DNA of 64,000 bases from Manis javanica (lineage: Eukaryota; Chordata; Mammalia; Pholidota; Manidae): positions 139,615,213 to 139,679,212 of the forward strand of contig NC_133174.1 of NCBI RefSeq assembly GCF_040802235.1, given 5' to 3'. The position numbers were made by a program, and so were the translations under genes. Below, piece by piece: positions 40,746-53,829 of this stretch (its first letter is position 1; each line of letters opens with the position of its first letter). The notes beneath the pieces are model-generated. The model saw only the letters and a list, made by a program, of their open reading frames with translations, was not told the origin of the DNA and ran no database searches.

Positions 40746-42248
40746 TCCTGCCACTCCCAGCATCACTGTCCCCAGAGGAGGCTGTGACAGCCACAGCAAG
40801 AGCGGCTGGAGGGAAACCGGGCAAGCCAGGAGGGGCGGCAGCTGTGGGGCCCGCGGACAGGAGGGGCCTGGTGACAGGTGGCCAAGGACCTAGGAAAGGA
40901 AGCATTCCAGGAGTGGGGGAGGAGACGGAGGACTGCGGGCAGAGGTCACGAGGCAAAGGAGGGTGGGTTCTGCAGCTGGACGGGCACAGGACTGAGAGCA
41001 GGCCTCTCATTCTTGGCTTTATTCCTTAGGTTGAGAGCACTTTTGAGGTGGTCCCGAGAGGATACATGACAATGTAGGAGGGAAGGGCAGTGACCCAGGT
41101 CTGAGGCCTGTGAGGAGGTACTGCGGAGACCAGGTATGGGGCCAGAGGACAGGGACGGGCAGAGCGCAGGGAAGCGGGAGGTCTGGGCCACTAAGCCAGG
41201 CACCTTCCTCAGCCTGGCCCCCGGCCACTGGCCTCCCCGGGGCGGCTCCCTAAGCATTTCTAGTACAGAGGGCTGGACATAAGGAAGAGCTTCCTAGCAA
41301 AGCTCTCCCCACCGACCTCTGTACAGATGGAGAAACCAAGATGGCTGGCCGCTTAGCAAGGGCTGCCGGTGACACTAGCAGTTTGCCCGGCACCCAGCCT
41401 CCCTCACTCTCAGGCTTGGGCTCTCCTCCTTCTCAGAGCCACAGACAAGGACCAACAATGACTTGCACCACAAAAAGGAGGCCATTCCTTCCCTTCCTGG
41501 AGCCCATTAACTGCTTGGGGATTGCCATTTGCTAGTGACTGGGGACTTCCATGGCACCCTGAAGGGCTGTGGCTTTGTCCCTTCAGGCCTCCTGAAGACC
41601 ACATAACTTGTCCCTTGGCTGCCTGACCTTGGCTGCAGTGGGCCCCATCACAAAGGGGTGTGGCACAGGCGACTCTTACTTGGGCTAACCCTGGACAGTG
41701 CCCCCCAGCCCCAGTGTGGGTGGGGGGAGACGAAGGGGTAGCAGTGGGTGTTCCCTGCCTCAGATTTTCTCTCCTTGATGTGCTTCCTCCCTGGGTGTTT
41801 GAGAACACCTCCAGCTCTGAGCTCTACGGGCAGGAGAGACCTCACATGCTGGAGCCTGTGCCCCCAGGTGCACAACAGCCATCAGTAAAATGAACATGCC
41901 CCCAGGGGCAATTGGCATGCCCCCCAGCCCCTGAGGGAGGGCAGTGACAGTCCCCTCTCTGCTCTTCAGCCACTCACACGCCTTCCTGTGTGGGTCTGTC
42001 CCAACCCACTCAGCAGCCATTTCTTCCCCACCCCTGTCTCACCAGAGCTGCCGACACATGTCTGCTAAGAGGCTGATGGCTAACAGAGCACCGAGCCCAT
42101 GATAGGTGCTCAGGAAATCAGGGGCTCGCTTGGACTTTCATCTTGCCTATTCCAGGCACAGAGCAGCAGGCGGCCCCCTCCCCATGCCTCAGACACCCAG
42201 GAACAGTGGCTGGGGCTGAAGTGGAAGGGGAGAGTACTGGAGGGGGCA

Positions 42249-42890
42249 CGTGTGTGTGTGTGTGTATGTGTGTGAGAGAGAGAGAGAAAGAGAGAGCACG
42301 TGTGAATGGCTGTGTGAGTTTGTGTGGAGTTACGGGAGAGTGTGAGATTGTGTGTGACAGAGTATGACTGCATAACTGAGTGGATAAATGTGGGTGTGAG
42401 TGTGAATGTATGTGAATAACTGTGTAAGTGTGGATTGTGTGACTGTGTGTGTGTGAATAACTCTGAGTGTGTACAAGTGTGTGTGAGTATGTGACTGTGA
42501 GCGATTGGATGTGTGTGATGGTGTGTGAGTAACTGAGTGTGTGTGACTATATAACGTGTGAGCATGAGAGCTATTCAAGTGAGTGTATGAGCTGAACAAG
42601 CCTGTGTGGGTGTGACTGAGTGTATGATTGAGCATGCACAAGTGTGCATGAGTGTGTGTGAGCATGTGTGAGCTTCTGTGTGAATGTGCATGAGTGAGAA
42701 TGTGTGGTGTGAGTGCAGGGCCGTGTCTCAGCCTGTCAGTGGTCATGTGTGAGTGACCGCAGGTGTAGTATGTCATCAAGTGTGAGCTATGTGAATATGA
42801 CTGTGTGTGAGTGTGGCCGAGCACATGTGTGCTGGTGTGTGAATGTGCATGCATGAGCAAGTGAGCATACATGAACACATGTCAGTGTGT
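42249..42890. repeat. Long degenerate TG/TGTGA-rich tract
   Basis: About 640 bases begin with pure (TG)n and (GA)n and then become a drifting pattern of gtgtgagtgtg units. The opposite strand is CA-rich. It looks like an old, interrupted microsatellite or minisatellite. Confidence 0.85.
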
Positions 42891-44194
42891 GCAAGTGGGC
42901 ATGTGGCCTCTGCCTGCACTGACAGGTGCCAAGTCTCGAAGGCTGTCCATGGAATCAGCTGCTTTCTGCCGGAGGGACATATATGGGGAGGTCTGACAGT
43001 CCCTGGGAGAAGAACCCCTACAGTGCTTTTGTGTCCTTTGGGTCTCTGTCACAGTGACACCTCCTCAAAGAAGCTCCCAGTTTCCCTGAGCTCCCAGCAC
43101 CGTGTTTCATCTCCTCCTGACAATGGTCTCATGGGGCCCTTACCCCAATTGTGCTGCCACACTCTCTGCCCGCCAGCTCCCTGGTTTGTGGTCCCTGCTG
43201 TGTCCCCAGCACTCAGCCTGGGCCTGGTGCACAGAATGCCCTGGGACCCTGTTTGTCCAAGGCAAGAAAGAATTCGTGACTGTGTCCAGACCTCTTCTAC
43301 TTGCTACATTCTTGGGCGCTGAGCCCTGCCAGCTCAGGGGTAGTAATGCTCACTGGGGGCCTGTCACTTCTCTTTCCTACACACTCATCCCCCTTCCTGT
43401 GCCACTCCTACCACCTTGCACTTCTGCTCGCTGTTCACAGATGATGGCAAAGGCCTAGTCTGGGTTCAGAGGCACCCACTGTCCTAAGAAGCTTGGAGCT
43501 CTTTAGATGAGTGGCATGGGCAAGCCAGCTCCCACCTGGCAGCTAGATGTCCATGGACACACACTTGGGTCTCTGGCCACAGATGCACCTAGCTGCCTTT
43601 GGGAGCATGGGTCCTCTCTGCAGCGGGGTTTATCTGTGTGCCTGTCTCAACTTGTGTCCCCGACTGTGTCCCTGGGTGTCTCTCTCTGGGTGTCCACCTG
43701 TGTGTAGTATCTCTGTATCCTGCACAACTGTGATTGTGTAATAACCTTTTGGGGTCAGGGAGTTTGAGAATCTGCCCTAAGCTCCAGCTGCCCTCCTCAA
43801 AATGCATTTAGATGTCCTCCTCCGGACAGTGTGCGGGCAGTTTCAGGAGGGTCACCAACCCCTCGGAGGCCTCAGGGGCACATGGACCCCCCACATTACA
43901 AATCAGCAGCCCAGCTCCACATCCCATTTGGCCGTCAGGGAACCCGACTCATAGGGTGCCCCAGTGCCATGCTCAGCGATCTCTCCGTGCTCCCAGGTGC
44001 CAGGGCACCCCGGTTTCCAGCTGCACCCCCCATCAACCCCCGTCGCCCACCCGCCAATGCCCTCCAGAGGCACCACCAGGCCAGGAAGGGCAGGCACCCT
44101 CCCTTGTCCTGGGGCACAGAGGGGCGCGCACTAGGCGGGCTTGTGGCTCCAGAGCCCCGCGGCCCCTGCGCTGCGCGCCGGCCCCCGCGCCGGC

Positions 44195-44262
44195 TCTCTC
44201 CTCCCTCCTCCTCCTCCTCCTCCTCCCCTCCCTCCCTCCCTCCTCCCCTCCCTCCCTCCACG
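44195..44262. repeat. Low-complexity CTC/CCCT tract in ATP2B3 promoter
   Basis: A run of ctcctcctcctc and ccctccctccctcc lies directly upstream of exon 1. Such polypyrimidine tracts are common core-promoter neighbours. Confidence 0.75.
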
Positions 44263-44507
44263 CTCAGAGCTGCGGCTGAAGCCGAGCGCGCCGCGTCGCC
44301 CGCCGCCGCCGGTGCGGAGCGTGGGGAGCACTCGGCCACAGCCCTCGTCTATCGCCGAGGGTCGCGCCTGGTGCCGCCAAACAGGCCGCCCTGTGCCGGG
44401 CCTTTCTGTCCTTGTAGAGGATCGTGGCCCGCCGGGCGCCTCCCGTTCGCCCGCAGCGACAGCCCCGCTGTAGCCGAGGCCGCGGTAGCGGCCGTGCCCA
44501 TGACCGG
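44260..44507 (+). other. ATP2B3: ATP2B3 exon 1 (5'UTR, open reading frame into exon 2)
   Basis: GC-rich exon ending at a consensus GTAAGT donor (44508). Its last eight bases are ATGACCGG. The 5' end is approximate. In human the first ATP2B3 exon is noncoding. Here the frame of this ATG would continue into the PMCA3 frame if spliced to 62425. Confidence 0.6.
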
Positions 44508-45559
44508 GTAAGTGGTGCCCGGGGCGCGCGGGCGGGGGCGGGCAGGTGGCGCGACCGGCAGGTGGGGGGACGCGGTCCCCGCCCACGGCACCTGCGCCCC
44601 GCGGCCGGCCTGCGTGCCCTTGCCGCGCCGCGGCCGCGCGTCACCGCGGGGCCCCGGCCAGCCGGCAGCGCCCCACACCCCGCACCCTGCGCCCCGCATC
44701 CCGCGCGCACTCGCATCTGCGTCTGGGGAAAAAGGCCGCGGGGGGTTGCGGGCGGGGTCCCGGCGGTCACTCCTGGGGCTCCAGGCCTGGGCCAAAGCCA
44801 GGCCGCGCGCACGCACCTTCCTGGAGGCTCTTAGAAACCCCCACCCCCTGCGCCCTCCCACTGTCATCCTCCCTCAACACACGGTCTGAGAAACCCTCAC
44901 ACGCTCCAACACATCCCCTCCGACGCCTACACAGCAGCCTAGGAGACCCCGCTGCTAGCAGGGGCAGTGGCAACCGGCCAACAGCCCTGGCCACACTTGG
45001 GTGACTCCTTCTCCATCCTTGTGTGCACAGCTATCCTTCCCCTCCTTACCTGTGTGACCTTGGCCAGATGGCTTCCCGTGTCAGGCCTCAGTCTTCTGGT
45101 AGGTTTAGGATTCTGGAATTTGGAGCACTGAAGCGGCATCTCCCAGAGGAGGGAGCCCTGAGCCTCCCCCTGGGACAGTCTGATTCTCTCTCTAGGACCC
45201 AGTCTCCTTCCTTCTGCTGGTCCCTGCAGGGTTTAGCAGTGCAGCCAGCTGTGGAAGGGTGGCAGGCAGGGTGGGGCATGGCATCTGGGCAAGGCAGGAC
45301 TAGAGGGAAACTTGGGGTGACAGCCAGGTGAGGAGTTGGGATAGAGTGTGAAAACACTCCCTCAAGGGGCAGGGCAGGGCCAGCATCCATCAGCTAGGAA
45401 CTTGACACTCCCCCAGCTGGGGCAGGAAAGGGGAGCCACTCGGTATTTCAAAGATGAGGCCACTGGACCTCCGACCAAAGTGGGATCCTGCTGGCCACCT
45501 GACCCTGGCCATCCCCACCTCCTGTGGCTCCCAGCTGGCAGGCATCCCCCTCATTTGCC

Positions 45560-45715
45560 TAAATGCTCTACACCACCACACTCCAGGCCCCGCTGTCACC
45601 CCTCACTAGTCTGTGAGCATCTTAAGTCAAGGACTGATTATTAATCTGCACTAGCTGCGTGAGTGCCCAGCACAGACCTGGCACAAAATGGGCACAGGTT
45701 TCTGTGTGGCACATT
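45560..45715 (+). repeat. L2 3' end fragment
   Basis: Text ctgtgagcatcttaagtcaa, then agtgcccagcacagacctgg, then a cacaaaatgggcacagg tail resembles the L2 3' end. Confidence 0.6.
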
Positions 45716-45734
45716 CATGACCTTGACCCCACTG

Positions 45735-45840
45735 AACCTGCAGAATCACCTGAGGAGGAGGCAAGGCCTGGATTTTTGTCTCCATTTTCCAGATGGGATC
45801 ATTGAGGCCCCAAGAGGGAGAGGGACTTGGCCTTGCATTG
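45735..45840 (-). repeat. MIR SINE fragment
   Basis: Text ccattttccagatgggatca followed by ttgaggccccaagagggag resembles the reverse-complement MIR core. Confidence 0.55.
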
Positions 45841-47079
45841 ACTGGATGGACAATGGCCAGGGACACTCCCATGGGCTTGACAAGGGAATGGCCTCCCACA
45901 CTTCCCTGCAAGGTTCTAAGCAGCTCCCTGGACCCCCAGCTAAGTCTCACTGTCAGCGCCTCTTGACAGCCAATGTTTTCATGGCCTCTTTCACAGCTGA
46001 GGAAACCAAGGCCATGTGTCTCTTAAGATGGAATCTGGGAGGCAGACCAGGGTAGTGGGAATGCCCACCTGAGCTGGCCTGCAGAGGGGAGGCCTGGGGT
46101 CTCCCCAGGCCCCTGTGGACCTCAGCTGAGGCCTAGCAGAGGGTCCGAGGGTGGAAGTGGCCCCTGGAAAGCAAGCAGTCAGAATGGGCAGCAGCAATTC
46201 CAGGGCATTGATTGTCCTTGCTGCTGGTCTCGAGGAGAGGAAGGGCCAAGGACTTGGCTAGTCTTGATCAGATCAACGTGGTCTGTGCCCAGTGCTGCCA
46301 GGTGGTTTGAGCGAAGGGGCAGGCAGCTCCGGCACAGAAGTGTGTGTGTGGGGTGGGTGGTAATACAGGCAGATGGAACTGAGGTGGCGTGGGAGGGGGC
46401 TTTGTGCACAGCCAGAAGGAAAGCCAATCCTTTAGGGAAAGAAGCCCCCAAGGCTAAGAGCAAGGTGGGAAGAGAGGAGGGCCAGGGGGGTGGCCAGCAG
46501 CAACATGGAGACAAAGAACATGTGGGAGGTGTCCTGACATGCACAGGAACTCCCAGGTTTGGTGCATGCTCTGGGCCTGATGGTCTTTGTGACCTTGGCC
46601 AAGTCCTTTCCCTGCTCCAGGCCTAGGGAGGGTGGGGGTGGGCCTCAGCAGACTCAGCTGACATTTCAGGATTCCGGGCTGGAGCTTCAGAGGTTGAATC
46701 ATTTGCAAGTGAGCAGGGGAGAGGCTGGGCTGTGAGTCAGTGAGCGCTCTCCATCCCAGAACCACTCCCGGGTCAGGGAGGCAGCCGAAGGGTGCCGTGG
46801 TCAGCTGTGCCCATTCCCCTCACCCCAGCATGGCTCATAAACAGGAGCCTCTTATCTTCCATGTAGACAAGATGAGTGTGCCCGGGGTCCCTGGGGGCTC
46901 TGAGAGTGCAGCTTCAGCTGGGAATCTTGAAGCTAGCAAAGCCAGGCCCAGCTTCCTCGGCTCCCTTGCAGAGCAAGCTGTCAGCACATATGTAGGCTAT
47001 ACCCCTTGCACTCCCTTCCAGTTTTAAACTGAGGGAGTGTGTATTTAACTGGTGGCTGCTATGTCCATCAGAGCTTACT

Positions 47080-47330
47080 AGCGCACCACACAATGAGAGT
47101 CATGCCAGGAGTGATGCCAATGACACTCACGTTTCACCCGGCACTGCCCTCAGCACTTTGTAGACATGCCCTCATACCACTGAAACCACCACCAAATGAA
47201 GCTATGCTGTTGCTTTCCCCATTTGGCAGATGAGGAGACTGAGGCCCAGAGAGGATAGGATTGGAAGGTGGGTCACGAGACTCCTAAGTCTGGTCTGTGC
47301 ATGTAGCTACAGGTTTCATACCCTCTAAAA
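47080..47330 (-). repeat. MIR SINE
   Basis: Text gccctcagcactttgtagac, then tttggcagatgaggagactg and aggcccagagaggatagg. This is the reverse-complement MIR core with its tail. Confidence 0.75.
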
Positions 47331-48274
47331 ATCTGTGCTGAACTTGGCAGAATGGAACATTGTACACATGAGCCAATTGTCAAGGGTACTTCCAGCCCTG
47401 GGAAGACCCTGCAGCCCAGAAACTGAGCCACCTGTGCCTCCATCTACCCCCTGAGACAAACAGACACACTGGATTGATATCAATCCAGAGCAAGTTGGGA
47501 AACGATTTGCTGTTCAGGGCACCTCCATGAAGGAGCAATCTATGTGTGTAAACTGCAGCTGAAGGAGGGGGACCTGGGCTGCAGCACTGAAAGTACATCC
47601 TTAAATCTAACTGAGAGTATGCCCCCAGGAGCCTCACCAGTGCCATCTCTGAGATGGGTCCAGGAGTCCAGCTCTGGCTGTGACTGCTTGGTAGGGCAGA
47701 GACCTGGAATGTGCAGATGTCTACTCCCCGCCCCCACCATTTCCCAGAAGGCCCCTTCTTTAGCTGGGGCCCCAGCTCCTCTCTGTTCCTCTCTTCCCTG
47801 CCCTGGCTAAGCTGGCAGAAGCCAGGCCAAGTGGTGCCTGGCTAGAAAGCCCTCCCCTGCCTGTGCACCTTCTGTTGGGTGGGAGGTGCTAGAAGTGTGC
47901 CTGGGGGTGCTGCCTGGAGAGCAGGATCTGAGCCCACATATCACCAAGACAGAGAGAAAGAGGCTCTCGGATGCAGGAGCAAAGGCTTGGGCATCCTGGA
48001 CTGCCAAGGTTGGAAAGGGGACAAGGCCAAGGTCACATGCCTGAGTAAGTGGCGGTACCCGGACCAGAGCTACAGGGTGAGGTGGAAAGGCCCTGGGGGG
48101 AGGAAAAGGCTGGAGGTTTCCCCTGAATCCCACCACTGGGGACGGGCAGGGGACTTGGGGCACAAGAAGTTTCTGGAAATGAGTCAAAATCAGAGTTGTG
48201 CAAAGGGGAGCACCTTATTTAAAGGGGTCCTGAGCCTGCTTCAGTGTTCTGTAGGTGGGTCCCTCAGTAAAAGA

Positions 48275-48445
48275 GAACATTTTTAATACAAATGAGGTGA
48301 CTTAATTAAAATTAAGTTAAATTTAAAATTCGGTTCCTCAGGTGCCCTAGCTACATTTCAAGTGCTCAGTAGCCACACGTGGCTGGTAGTTACTGTATCA
48401 GAAGTGCAGGCAGAGAACATTTCCATCACTCCAGAAGTTTCTGTC
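48275..48445. repeat. hAT-type DNA transposon fragment
   Basis: Text ttcggttcctcaggtgccct, then acatttcaagtgctcagtag, then ccacacgtggctggtagtta and gaacatttccatcact. This is a familiar nonautonomous hAT (Charlie-like) sequence. I do not give a subfamily. Confidence 0.65.
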
Positions 48446-48784
48446 ACACGGGCCTGCCGCTTCAGAGCCAGTGCAGACCGGAGTCCTCGCAGGGACCTGA
48501 AGCCACTCTGCTGCTCACTCTCCCATGGCTCCTTGAAAGGGAGTGGGTCATGCAGGTGTGGGGGCCTGTCTACCCCCCAGAGAGTCTGGAGGCCTTTGTC
48601 ACATTCATCAGGGGCCAGCCCAGGTGTCCCCACAAATGTGACAAGGGAGGTGAGAGAGTGTCCCCTTCCGGGTGCAGCCCTGCCCCATTCTGATCAGGCC
48701 CCTGCCTCAGGCTCCGCCTGCTCACTGCTCCCCGGGCCGTCCTGGTGGGGTGGGCAGCTCTGCACAGAGGGGTGAGCCACGTGA

Positions 48785-49340
48785 AGTTTTTTTAAAAGTA
48801 ATGTTTATTTCTTTCCATTTAAAAATAATGCTCTTAACATGCACGGTCTCTGTACAAAATTCATAAAACACAGAGCAGTAGAAGACACAGGAACCCCTCC
48901 ATCCTATCACCAAAACGCAAGCCAGTGTTTCCATTTTATTGGACTCGTTTCCTCTCCGTTTCTTTGCATAGGCTATTTATTTTCACATAACTGTAATTAT
49001 GCCATGGGCACAATTGTGTAATCTATTTTTTACTTCACATAGGCATTTTCTTTATTAATATAATCTCTTCCTAAATGAATTTTTTTCAAAATGGATATAG
49101 TTTAATTTTTTTAAGATTATGAAAGTGGTTAAGTGCTTATTGCAAAAATTAAGAATGTGAACCATGCAAAGAAGGAAGTACAAGTGAGCGCTCGCTCATT
49201 CATCAGCTATTCATCAAGCACCCAGGATGTATCAGGACGATCCTCAGGACTGTAATTACAATTTTTAATGGCTGAATAATATTCTCTCAAGAGATTGTAA
49301 TTCGCTTAATTATTTGGCTATTTGCAGAGATCCAGGCAGT
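48785..49340 (-). repeat. Old L1 (L1M-type) fragments
   Basis: AT-rich sequence with tttttaatggctgaataata (49263 on) and ttcacataggcattttcttt resembles reverse-complement 3' L1 sequence. It sharply lowers the local GC content. Boundaries are approximate. Confidence 0.55.
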
Positions 49341-49559
49341 CGAATTTGTTTCACTCTCATACGTGAGGCTCTGAGCATACTGGTGGGTAACATGCATCTT
49401 GTACCGAGGAGAAAGGGTCCAGACAGAAGAAGCTCATTCTGCCGAACTCTTCCTCAAAAAGGCCCTTTAGTGCTCCCAGAGGGCTGGCTTTCTGCAGCCC
49501 TGCCAGGGCGGGGTATTAGGATTGAACACCTTGCATAAATATCCAGGTCCAAAATACCT

Positions 49560-49930
49560 ACTTCAGGTTCTGTTCATTTAATGGTTCATAAACGAGAGCA
49601 TTTCCCCACATTTTTTAATCTAAATTGTATCTCTGTTTTTTAGTGATTTATCTGTTCCTCACCTTTATTTATTGAGGTCCTAGTGTTTTTCTTGTGGGTT
49701 TGCATACACTTTATACATACATGACAGGTGGTGACAACCTAGCATACATGTTGCAGATAATTTTAAAACCTGTTCTTTGCCTTTTAATTTTTTCAAGCAA
49801 AAGGTAAACACTTTTTCTCTTGAAATTTTCTTTGTGATTTCTTCCATTGCTTCTAGGCTTACAAAATCCCTTCCAGTAATCTGAGAACTCTCCGTTTCTT
49901 GGTTTGCCGTGTGTCTGCGTGTGCGCATAA
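49560..49930. repeat. AT-rich probable old LINE sequence
   Basis: AT-rich sequence continues the LINE-like block, but the match is not specific enough for a family. Confidence 0.35.
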
Positions 49931-49959
49931 TTGCATTTTTAAGATATTTTAACTCTTTA

Positions 49960-50185
49960 ATCCAAGGGCTGGGTGAACTTTATCTGCAAAGGGTCCAATA
50001 GTAAATACTTTCCACTTTGTGAGCCACAGAGTCTGAGTCCTGACTGTGTGACTCTGCATCACAGCACGAACACAGACAGGACAGAAATGAATGGGAGTGG
50101 CTGTGTGCCCATAAAACTTTATTCGCAAAAATACTTGGCTGCCAGATTTGGCCCTTGGGCCATAGTTTGCCAAATCCTGTTTAAT
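49960..50185. repeat. hAT-Charlie-type nonautonomous DNA transposon
   Basis: Starts gctgggtgaactttatctgc and holds gggtccaatagtaaatactt, then ataaaactttattcgcaaaa, ending ccatagtttgccaaatcctg. The two ends are near inverted repeats (ggtgaactttat / tagtttgcc type), which fits a MITE. Confidence 0.75.
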
Positions 50186-53104
50186 CCAAAGGAAATTTGT
50201 CTTGGGGACTAGTGTGAGGGGAGGTCTAAGGTACATCATTTTTCTGAGTGCCAGCCCATTGTCCCCATTTCTTTTATCAACTCATTTGTCCCCTGCCTAA
50301 TGTGTGATGCCTCCTGCAGCACAGACTGGTTCTGATGTGCACTGGGGCCTGTTTCTGAGCCTCCTTCCTGTTCTGTGGGCACATCTGTGGGCTCCTGTGC
50401 CAGTTTGTTTCTGGTACCTTGTATCTTTTAATACTTGACCCACAGTTCTCACCTTGTGTTTTCTTAGAACAAAACTGCTTGCTCTCCTTGCCTGCCTCTT
50501 TATCTGCTGAACCCCAGACCCATGTACCAAGTACCCCTTCCTGCCTCCTCCGGAGCCTCTTTAGAGTTCAGAGCAGCACGTGCTTCCCCACGAACTTGGG
50601 TGGCATCTCACTCTCTGCAGACGCTGTGGGTTTCCTCACGGAGGTGCACAGGGGGAGGCAGGCATGGGCAGGAGAGTGCCATCAGAAGCCAAAGCCCACA
50701 GCTGAGGATGGCCAGAAGGCCCGGGATCACCAGGCCCCCTGGCTAAGAAACACAACGGAGGAAGGGACGCAAAGCCACAGGAGTCACTGCTGGTCGTCCC
50801 CATGCCCGCTGCAGGGGACCCGGATGGCAGGGCTCCCATCTTTGTGCTTGTCACTGGGACTCACTCCCCTGGCTTGCCCCAAGTGGAGGCATATTCAGAA
50901 GAGCCAGCACCGCCACTTTCCCCCGACTGGCCTGGGAACAACGTCTGTCCCTGGACTGTCCCGACACCAGGCCCCCCGCCCGCCGTTGTGGTGACGCAAA
51001 CCCTGAACCGGGTTTGAGGCCTGTGGAGCGGTGGCTCTCTGCCGAAGCACTGTCTGCACAATGGTTGGCGCGGGCTGTGGCGGTGGCACAGGGCGTGAGC
51101 ACACGGGGAGGGCCCTCCACAGTTGATGGCCCAGCCGGAAGCGCTCGGTGCCCTCAGAGCCGAGCATGAGGGGCAGCCCTGCAGCTGCTTCCTGGGCTGC
51201 ATTCAGGCCTCCACCTGCCATGCCAGGCCCGGGACCCTCCCTGACGACCCACGCTCGGTCCTCAGCCCCATTCCTCCTGGAAGAATTTGGTGGGGGGTGC
51301 TGTGATCATGAGGGTGACACAGACCCAATTTATCAACTGAGGCTTGGCTCTTAGATCAGCCATTAAGGAGCTGGCCGGGGTCACAGGGACTGTGACCGTG
51401 CCCTCAGGCTCCCTGTGGCACCCCTGGTCTGTGCTGCCCGTTCTCTGCAGCCCCAGAGGGGAAAGGTAGGGTCAAGTTTGGGGTCCCCAAGGCTGTAAGC
51501 TTAAGAGAACTACTCAATCATCAGAGCAAGCGTGCAGAGGCTTTCAGTGGTGTCCCCACCCACATAGAATGTTGTTGTTTTGGAGCCACGGGCCTGGGGG
51601 GGATGCACGTGGTCTGGGCCCCTCAGGCAGCTGGGGTCCCTGAGTGGTGCCCTGTGAGTGGAGTGGCCCCTGTGGTCAGAGGGAGACTCCCGCCTGCCGT
51701 GGCCCAGCACCTGCAGTAGGACAGGAGGGAGGGGTGTGGGCGCAGGCACAGGCCCGGCCTGGACCCTCCTCACCCCGTCTGCTGCCCCTCTAGTGGCCCC
51801 TGGCTCCTTGGCCAGCGGGCCGGATGGGCGGTGGAGTGCACCAAGAGGGAGACTCAGACCCCAATGCAAGAAGGGCCCTTCTGCCTCTGCGGCCCCAGCA
51901 TGCACGGTTCCGGCACTGACTGGGCCTGTAAGAGCTCTGGGATATCCTTTCAGGGCTTTGCTGGAGATGCTTCTGGATTTGTAAACCAGGGGCCACTGTC
52001 AGAAATAACCTTTCAGGCTCCAGCAGGTCTCAGTCTGTGTGATTCAGACGGCAGCCAGGCCCCTGGTGACCTTCAGTGTACTTGCTCAGGGGTGCCCCTC
52101 TACGGTCAGCTGGGAAGGGTGGCATGAATGCTTTAGTGTGCTAGTTCTCTTTGGGTCTGGGTGACAGAAGGCCAGCTCGACTTGACTCCCGTCTTTACTC
52201 TGAACACATCTTCTCTGCCCCACCCAGCGCACTTCCACTCTCCACTCCAAGGAAGTACCCAAGGCCAAGGTCTTTTCTAAGGGCTCAGAGTGCTCAGGGT
52301 CTCTGTGAGGTGAGAGCCTCATCAGCTCAGTCAGCCTGGAGTGAGCCAAAGTTGTCTTCTTGATCCCCAATTTGGGTCCCAGCCTTCTGGACTCTTTCAC
52401 TGGTCACAGAGAAGTGAGTCTCCTTCCCTGACAGTCCCCTGGCCCCTGACCTTGACCCGGTAAGTTTCCCTAAGCCTGGCTTCCCAAGGGCTTTAGCCTG
52501 TTTCCAGAAACCATATGCCCTCCTCACCAGGACCCTCACTGGAGCCTCTCTGGAACCTGTCCCCAGGAGGACACATGTGTGTCTTGGCAGTCTCCTTATC
52601 TAGTCACCCCTGGGCCTGCAGCACCCCCACAGCCTCCAGCTGCCTGTAATTTCCTTAATTACCTGTTTAAGCCTTGGCTGCTTCCGGTGGCTTGGAGCTG
52701 GCTCTGGGATCAGAAGCTGGCAGGGGCAAGGGCAGCCTGGTACCACAGACAGAGCCGAGAAGACCTGGGAGAGGATTGGGATTGGGCACCCCTCATTCCA
52801 TCCTCATGTTCTCTGGCTATGAAGGCCTGGAGGGCAGAGATGCACTACCTCCCGCCCCCCAGATGTGGGTTCTCTGCCACTGTGGGCTAGAAGCCTGTCC
52901 CAGAGGCCAGCTACGAAGTTTTTGGGTCCCCCCACAACTGCCACTCCTGAGACCACAGGTCGGGCCATGCTTTGCAAGGCAGGCCCAGGACCTCACTGCC
53001 AGCCACCTGCTCGCAGGAGTGCAGGAGTGCAGGAGTGTGCCAGGCCGCTGTGCGGGGGAGGGGCAGCCGGCTCAGCTCCCTGCTGCAGTGCAGCGCTCCC
53101 GCCT

Positions 53105-53160
53105 CGCACACTGCGCTGTAATTGGATAATTAGTGTCATTATGCTTCCTGCCCAACAGCT
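53105..53160. promoter_or_regulatory. Candidate AT-rich regulatory island 1 (ATP2B3 intron 1)
   Basis: Reads ctgtaattggataattagtg followed by tcattatgcttcctgcc. Adjacent TAATTG and TAATTA homeodomain-type sites sit in GC-rich surroundings without repeat features. Regulatory function is inferred only. Confidence 0.35.
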
Positions 53161-53829
53161 TCTCTTCTCGCTCTCCGCTCTCTCGCACTCCTTCCCCAGC
53201 TCTTGCCTTCTCTGGCAGAAAACAAATGACTGCCCTTCCCCCAGGGCAGAGTCATGACCCCTTAACGACATTTCCAGGCTCCAGCCAGGAAGGGGCTTCT
53301 GACTTTCACCTGGGACGCCCGGGGCGCCCAGTGCTTTGAGCACCACCAGTGCAGGGGGTGGACTTCCCTCTAGAAGCATTCCGGGGAGCCTAGCACTCTC
53401 CAGGAGGGATTCAGGGCCCAGGCCGCCTTGAGGTGGCCCCAGAAATGGGAAAGCACCCCAGGAACACTTGGGGTCAGTCCCTGGCCAAGCAGAATGTTCT
53501 GGCCTCACTAATGGAGCCTGGGCCTGACCTATGAATTCTGGAGTCCAGATGGGCTCAAATGGGTATGTGTGCATGGAGCTCAGCAACCCAGCCAGGAGGA
53601 GCCAGGACCCATTTCCCAGATTCAGAAAAGGGGGCCCCCGAGAGGTTGAGTGGTGTGCTAGCTCTCCCAGCTGGCCTGACTCCACCACCTGTACGCCCAA
53701 ACCCTGAGGTTTCCCGAGACAGATCTCAGGTCTGATCGCTTTGCTGAACTCTTTCAATTGGCTTTAATCATGTGTTCATTGCTTTTCTGGGGTTCTGGGG
53801 TAGTCACTTGGCAGAGGGGCAATGTAGAA

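Larger units (their letters stand above)
37711..44090. other. Intergenic spacer between BGN and ATP2B3
   Basis: No gene was found. Contents are CTCF-like motifs and a duplicated segment (38.1-39.9 kb), a (TAA)n run at 39321-39342, an interspersed repeat at 40605-40745, a TG-rich tract at 42249-42890, and possible L2 remains near 43030-43330. Confidence 0.6.
44090..44850 (+). promoter_or_regulatory. ATP2B3: ATP2B3 CpG-island promoter
   Basis: Dense CpG and GC boxes surround exon 1 (to 44507), with a (CTC)n/(CCCT)n pyrimidine tract at 44195-44260 just upstream. There is no clear TATA box. The start site is inferred near 44230-44300. Confidence 0.7.

Noticed and set aside
52993-53757. A 254-codon minus-strand open frame in ATP2B3 intron 1
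   Set aside because: No recognised family. It crosses candidate regulatory DNA and has no promoter or poly(A) context.
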